DNA of 64,000 nt from contig NZ_KQ948871.1 of NCBI RefSeq assembly GCF_001514215.1, positions 62,001 through 126,000 of the forward strand. The letters run 5' to 3'. Made by a program: the position numbers and the translations under genes. Of the stretch, positions 60,263-64,000 are shown one piece after another. Source of the stretch: Streptomyces bungoensis (GTDB lineage: Bacteria; Actinomycetota; Actinomycetes; Streptomycetales; Streptomycetaceae). Under the pieces are notes generated by a model that had not been told where the DNA came from, ran no database searches, and was given only the letters and a program-made list of their open reading frames with translations. The first letter of the stretch is position 1; every line of letters starts with the position of its first letter.

Positions 60263-60484
60263 GTGGCCGAGACTCTGAAGAAGGGCAGCCGGGTGACCGG
60301 CGCCGCGCGCGACAAGCTCGCGGCAGACCTGAAGAAGAAGTACGACTCCGGTGCGAGCATCCGGGCGCTGGCCGAGGAGACCGGCCGCTCGTATGGCTTC
60401 GTGCACCGGATGCTCAGTGAGTCGGGCGTCACGCTTCGTGGGCGTGGTGGAGCGACCCGGGGCAAGAAGGCCGCTACGTCCTGA
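60263..60484 (+). CDS. gbn: Nucleoid-associated protein Gbn (helix-turn-helix)
   Basis: 73-residue basic protein: LKKGSRVTGAARDKLAADLKKKY, then the helix-turn-helix SIRALAEETGRSYGFVHRML (about 34-53), then a Gly/Arg/Lys tail. It matches the small Streptomyces protein SCO1839/Gbn, described as a GATC-binding nucleoid protein. GTG at 60263 fits the short product and has a GAGGAGG site 5 bases upstream; an ATG at 60224 would add 13 unrelated residues. Confidence 0.9.
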   Translation: MAETLKKGSRVTGAARDKLAADLKKKYDSGASIRALAEETGRSYGFVHRMLSESGVTLRGRGGATRGKKAATS

Positions 60485-60613
60485 CTCCGGGCGGCCCATC
60501 GGCTTCGATGGTGGCCACCCGGTCGGCCTGGTGATCGGCCGGGTGGTTACTGTGCAGTCACTTAGCATGCCGGTACGGCACTGCGCACTGACCGCACCCA
60601 TCGGAGGCGCCCC

Positions 60614-61417
60614 ATGGCTTCGCCCGACCAGGACCTCGCTCCTGTACTCGACAAGGACGGCGTACGGCTCACCGTCGACGACGCGCTCGCGACGGTGACG
60701 CTGGCCAACCCGGCCAAGCGCAACGCGCAGAGCCCCGCCCTCTGGCGGGCGCTCACCGAGGCCGGCCGGCTGCTGCCGGGCTCCGTCCGGGTCGTGGTGC
60801 TGCGCGGCGAGGGCAAGTCCTTCTCCGCCGGGCTGGACCGGCAGATGTTCACTCCGGAGGGGATCCCGGGCGAGCCGACCTTCATCGACCTCGCGCGCCG
60901 TGACGACGCCGGGCTCGACGCGACCATCGCCGAATACCAGGAGGCTTTCACCTGGTGGCGGCGCAACGACCTCGTGTCCATCGCCGCCGTCCAGGGACAT
61001 GCTGTCGGTGCCGGTTTCCAGCTCGCGCTCGCCTGTGACCTCCGGGTGGTCGCCGACGACGTGCAGTTCGCCATGCGCGAGACCAGCCTGGGCCTGGTCC
61101 CGGACCTGACCGGTACGCATCCGCTCGTCGGTCTCGTCGGATACGCCCGCGCGCTCGAGATGTGCGTGACCGGGCGGTTCGTCGGGGCCGAGGAGGCGGT
61201 GGGGTCCGGCCTGGCCAACCTCGCCGTGCCCGCCGGTGAACTCGACGCCGCCGTACGGGACCTGGCCGCCGCGATGCTGGCCGCGCCCCGCGACGCCGTG
61301 GTGGAGACCAAGGCGTTGCTGCGCGGCGCACAGGGCCGGGACTACGAGTCCCAGCGCGCCGCCGAGCGGGCCGCCCAGGCCCGGCGCCTGCGGGACCTGG
61401 CCGGCCTCGGCGAGTGA
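60614..61417 (+). CDS. Enoyl-CoA hydratase/isomerase family protein
   Basis: 267-residue crotonase-fold protein. Oxyanion-hole segments are KSFSAGLDRQMF and VQGHAVGAGFQLALACDLRVV; the usual first catalytic glutamate position is not obvious in SLGLVPDLTG, so the exact reaction is open. GGAGG precedes the ATG. Orthologues follow gbn in Streptomyces as I recall. Confidence 0.88.
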   Translation: MASPDQDLAPVLDKDGVRLTVDDALATVTLANPAKRNAQSPALWRALTEAGRLLPGSVRVVVLRGEGKSFSAGLDRQMFTPEGIPGEPTFIDLARRDDAGLDATIAEYQEAFTWWRRNDLVSIAAVQGHAVGAGFQLALACDLRVVADDVQFAMRETSLGLVPDLTGTHPLVGLVGYARALEMCVTGRFVGAEEAVGSGLANLAVPAGELDAAVRDLAAAMLAAPRDAVVETKALLRGAQGRDYESQRAAERAAQARRLRDLAGLGE

Positions 61418-61451
61418 CCCGCGGGCCGGGCACCGGCCACCGCACGGATCC

Positions 61452-61475
61452 GCCGGGCCGCCTGCGCGGCCCGGC
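61452..61475. terminator. Bidirectional terminator
   Basis: Perfect 10-bp stem GCCGGGCCGC (61452-61461) with 61466-61475 and a CTGC loop, between the convergent enoyl-CoA hydratase and SDR genes. Confidence 0.8.
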
Positions 61476-61507
61476 ACTCCCGTCGGGTGCGCGCGGGACC
61501 GGCCTCC

Positions 61508-62263
61508 TCAGAAGCCGTGCCGCATCCCGCCGTCCACCGGCAGCATGATCCCCGTGAGGTAGGAAGCGGCCGGGGACAGCAGGAACGCCGCCACGCGCCC
61601 GAACTCCTCCGGCGTGCCGTAGCGCCGCAGGGGGATCCGCGACTCGTTGGCGGCGCGGGTGGCCTCCGGGTCCGCGGACAGGGAGTCCAGCTCGCGCACG
61701 CGGTCGGTGTCGATGCGGGACGGCAGCAGCCCCACGACCCGGATCCCGCGCGGCCCCAGCTCGTCGGAGATCGACTTCGCGAACCCGGCGAGCCCCGGCC
61801 GCAGCCCGTTGGACAGCGTCAGGCCCGGGATCGGCTCGTGCACCGATCCGGACAGCACGAAGCCGATGACACCGCCCGCCTCCAGCTCGGCCGCCGCCGC
61901 GCGGGCGAGCCGTACCGCACCGAGGAACACCGACTCGAACGCGTCCCGCCACTGCTCGTCGGTGTTGTCGGCGACGAAACCGGGCGGCGGGCCGCCGACG
62001 CTGACGAGCACCCCGTGGAAGCCGCCGAAGTGCTCCCGTGCCGCCGCGACGAGCCGCTCGGGCGCCCCCGCCTCGGCGTTGTCCACGGCCACGCCCACCG
62101 CGTTCGGGCCCAGCTCGGCGGCCGCGTCGGCCACCCGCTGCTCGTCACGGCCGGTGACGACCACCTTCGCGCCGTCGGCGACGAGCTCCCGTGCCGCGGC
62201 GTTGCCCAGCCCGCGGGTGGCGCCCGTGACGACGTACACCCGGTCCTTCAGTCCAAGATCCAT
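61508..62263 (-). CDS. SDR-family protein lacking the usual Tyr-Lys pair
   Basis: 251-residue Rossmann protein: TGATRGLGNAAAREL (cofactor loop), then LSGSVHEPIPGLTLSNGLRPGLAGFAKS where classical SDRs have Ser...TyrXXXLys. Here Asn and Arg occupy the Tyr and Lys positions. The C-terminal LPVDGGMRHGF is typical. ATG at 62263 is chosen because it has a better-spaced GGATGGGAA; an ATG at 62272 adds three residues. It belongs to the atypical 3-oxoacyl-reductase-like branch. Catalysis uncertain. Confidence 0.85.
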   Translation of the reverse strand: MDLGLKDRVYVVTGATRGLGNAAARELVADGAKVVVTGRDEQRVADAAAELGPNAVGVAVDNAEAGAPERLVAAAREHFGGFHGVLVSVGGPPPGFVADNTDEQWRDAFESVFLGAVRLARAAAAELEAGGVIGFVLSGSVHEPIPGLTLSNGLRPGLAGFAKSISDELGPRGIRVVGLLPSRIDTDRVRELDSLSADPEATRAANESRIPLRRYGTPEEFGRVAAFLLSPAASYLTGIMLPVDGGMRHGF

Positions 62264-62284
62264 GGTTCCCATCCTGCCGTGCGG

Positions 62285-64000
62285 TCATCCGGCCGTGTCC
62301 CCGGCCCCCGGGTCCCCGAAGAGGATCATGGCGGTGTTCACGAGGGCGATGTGGCTGAAGGCCTGCGGGAAGTTGCCCAGCTGGCAGCCGCCCACCGGGT
62401 CGTACTCCTCGGCCAGCAGCCCGACGTCGTTGACGAGCCCCGCCAGCCGCTCGAACAGCTCCCGCGCCTCCTTGGCGCGGCCCGTCAGGTGCAGGGCGTC
62501 GGCCAGCCAGAACGAGCAGGCCAGGAAGACGCCCTCGCCGTCCGGCAGCCCGTCGACCGCCGAGCCCTCGGTGTCGTAGCGGCGCAGGAACCCGCCGTGG
62601 CCCAGGTCGTCGCGCAGGGCGTCGACCGTGCCCACCACCCGCGGGTCGTCCGGGGGCAGGAAGCCCACCCGCGGAATGAGCAGCAGCGCCGCGTCCAGTT
62701 CCCGCGAACCGTAGTACTGCGTGAAGGTGTTCCGCTCGGGGTCGTACCCCTTCTCGCACACCTCCCGGTGCACCTCCTCGCGCAGCCGGCGCCAGCCCTC
62801 CAGGTCGCCCTTCAGGCCGGGGTGCTCCTCCAGGGTGCGCACGGCGCGGTCGGCGGCCACCCACACCATCACCTTCGAGTGGACGAACTGGCGCCGGCCG
62901 CCGCGCACCTCCCACAGCCCCTCGTCCGGCTGCCGCCACTGCGCCTGGAGGAACTCCATCAGCGCGCACTGCAGCGCCCACATGTGCGGCCGGGACGGCA
63001 GCCCCGAGGCCCGGGCGAGTGCCAGCGAGTCCATCACCTCGCCGTAGACGTCGAGCTGGAGCTGGTCCGCCGCGCCGTTGCCGGTGCGCACGGGCGTGGA
63101 CCCGGCGAAGCCGGACAGCCAGGGCAGCTCGGTCTCCGACAGCCGCCGTTCACCCGCCACGCCGTACATGATCTGCAGGTCCGCCGGGTTGCCCGCCACC
63201 GCCCGCAGCAGCCAGTCGCGCCAGGCCGCGGCCTCCTCGTGGTAGCCCGCGGACAGCAGGGCGCCGAGGGTCAGGGTGGAGTCGCGCAGCCAGCAGTAGC
63301 GGTAGTCCCAGTTGCGCACGCCGCCGAGCTTCTCGGGCAGTGAGGTGGTCGGCGCGGCCACGATCCCGCCGGTCGGGGCGTAGGTGAGCGCCTTCAGGGT
63401 GATCAGGGACCTGACCACCGCGTCCCGGTGCGGACCGGCGTAGCGGCAGCGCGACGTCCAGCGCCGCCAGTCGGTGACGCTGCTGCTCAGCGCCTCGTAG
63501 GGGTCGACGAGCGGGGGACGCGGCTCGTGCGAGGGGTGCCAGGTGAGCACGAACGCGACCCGCTCGCCCTCGGCGACCGTGAACTCGGCGTGGGTGCCCA
63601 TGTGCTCGCCCCAGGTGTGCACGGCCGGCTCGGAGCGCAGCCACGCCGAGTCCGGTCCGGCGACGGCCACCCGGTGACCGTCGGAGCGGCGCATCCAGGG
63701 GACGATCGAGCCGTAGTCGAAGCGCAGCCGCAGCGTGCTGCGGACGGTCACGCGCCCGCTGACGCCCTCCACGACGCGTACGACGTCGGGGGCGCGCTCG
63801 CGCTGCGGCATCAGGTCGGTCACCCGGACCGTGCCGTCGGCGGTCTCCCACTCGGTGTCCAGCACGAGGGTGCCGGGCCGGTAGGCGCGGCGGGTGGAGG
63901 TGTCCGCGCCCTTCGGCGCGATGCGCCAGTACCCGTTGTCCTCGTCGCCCAGGAGCCTCGCGAAGCAGGCGCCGGAGTCGAAGCGCGGCAGGCACAGCCA
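62285..64000 (-). CDS. GH15-family glycosidase (5' truncated)
   Basis: 572 codons are in the window and the start lies beyond its right edge. The N-terminal domain begins WLCLPRFDSGACFARLLGD; the (alpha/alpha)6 barrel contains GGVRNWDYRYCWLRDSTLTLGAL, HSKVMVWVAADRA and CSFWLADALHLTGR. This is the trehalase/glucoamylase-like GH15 group of actinobacteria, intracellular enzymes often active on trehalose. The stop lies 21 bases from the SDR start, so they are probably co-transcribed. Confidence 0.9.
   Translation of the reverse strand, partial: WLCLPRFDSGACFARLLGDEDNGYWRIAPKGADTSTRRAYRPGTLVLDTEWETADGTVRVTDLMPQRERAPDVVRVVEGVSGRVTVRSTLRLRFDYGSIVPWMRRSDGHRVAVAGPDSAWLRSEPAVHTWGEHMGTHAEFTVAEGERVAFVLTWHPSHEPRPPLVDPYEALSSSVTDWRRWTSRCRYAGPHRDAVVRSLITLKALTYAPTGGIVAAPTTSLPEKLGGVRNWDYRYCWLRDSTLTLGALLSAGYHEEAAAWRDWLLRAVAGNPADLQIMYGVAGERRLSETELPWLSGFAGSTPVRTGNGAADQLQLDVYGEVMDSLALARASGLPSRPHMWALQCALMEFLQAQWRQPDEGLWEVRGGRRQFVHSKVMVWVAADRAVRTLEEHPGLKGDLEGWRRLREEVHREVCEKGYDPERNTFTQYYGSRELDAALLLIPRVGFLPPDDPRVVGTVDALRDDLGHGGFLRRYDTEGSAVDGLPDGEGVFLACSFWLADALHLTGRAKEARELFERLAGLVNDVGLLAEEYDPVGGCQLGNFPQAFSHIALVNTAMILFGDPGAGDTAG

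Overview
The window is chromosomal DNA of a Streptomyces. It is very GC-rich with strong third-position G/C bias, uses many GTG/TTG starts, and carries Streptomyces hallmark genes: ectABCD, the nucleoid protein Gbn, an LAETG sortase substrate and a PitH2-type phosphate transporter. As far as I recall, the gene order from about 12.6 kb onward matches the SCO1838-SCO1880 region of S. coelicolor. No phage, transposase, CRISPR array, rRNA or tRNA gene was recognised.

Layout. (1) 1-12.5 kb is a pectin/arabinan utilisation island. It holds a DapA-family enzyme and an IlvD/Edd dehydratase, then behind a LacI-type operator an operon of two sugar ABC permeases, a Gfo/Idh/MocA oxidoreductase, a DUF6807 protein, a GH43 enzyme and the sugar-binding lipoprotein. 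Three exported pectin enzymes follow: a CE12 rhamnogalacturonan acetylesterase, a PL1 pectate lyase and a CE8 pectinesterase. (2) 12.6-24.3 kb holds an exported acid phosphatase, a SigE-family ECF sigma factor with a membrane partner, a purine permease, a penicillin-binding protein, an IclR regulator divergent from a ketoglutarate-semialdehyde dehydrogenase, and small enzymes. (3) 24.4-27.6 kb is the ectoine/hydroxyectoine operon ectABCD on the minus strand. (4) 27.9-33.8 kb holds an aminotransferase divergent from a polar amino-acid ABC system, an amidohydrolase and an LAETG wall protein. (5) 33.9-52.25 kb is a two-operon cobalamin locus on the minus strand. The upstream operon (cobD-cobQ-cobN-chelatase-cobO-cobB-cobI) starts with a cobalamin riboswitch. 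The downstream one (cobM-cobL-cbiG/cobJ-cobH-cbiX-cobC) is separated from it by a plus-strand ZIP metal transporter. (6) 52.3-64 kb holds a PHO-box-controlled phosphate transporter, an aldolase, a hydrolase, an uncharacterised protein, a VOC protein, an ABC-F ATPase preceded by a seven-codon leader ORF, gbn, an enoyl-CoA hydratase, an atypical SDR and a GH15 enzyme cut by the window end.

How the genes work together. The island codes for pectin de-esterification and cleavage outside the cell, uptake of oligosaccharides, and intracellular processing through a dehydratase/aldolase-type route that could end at the semialdehyde dehydrogenase at 19.6 kb. The cobalamin locus carries both an early, CbiX-type and a late, CobN/chelatase-type cobalt insertion machinery. 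CobF/CbiD, the precorrin-6A reductase and the nucleotide-loop genes are not here.

The least expected signals are: a diverged second copy of the ectD 3' end flanking a palindromic element; palindromic repeats inside the coding sequences of cobB and the chelatase VWA domain; eight GATC sites packed upstream of gbn, whose product is reported to bind GATC; the short leader ORF in front of the ABC-F gene; and nested GTGTCA inverted repeats upstream of the ECF sigma gene.
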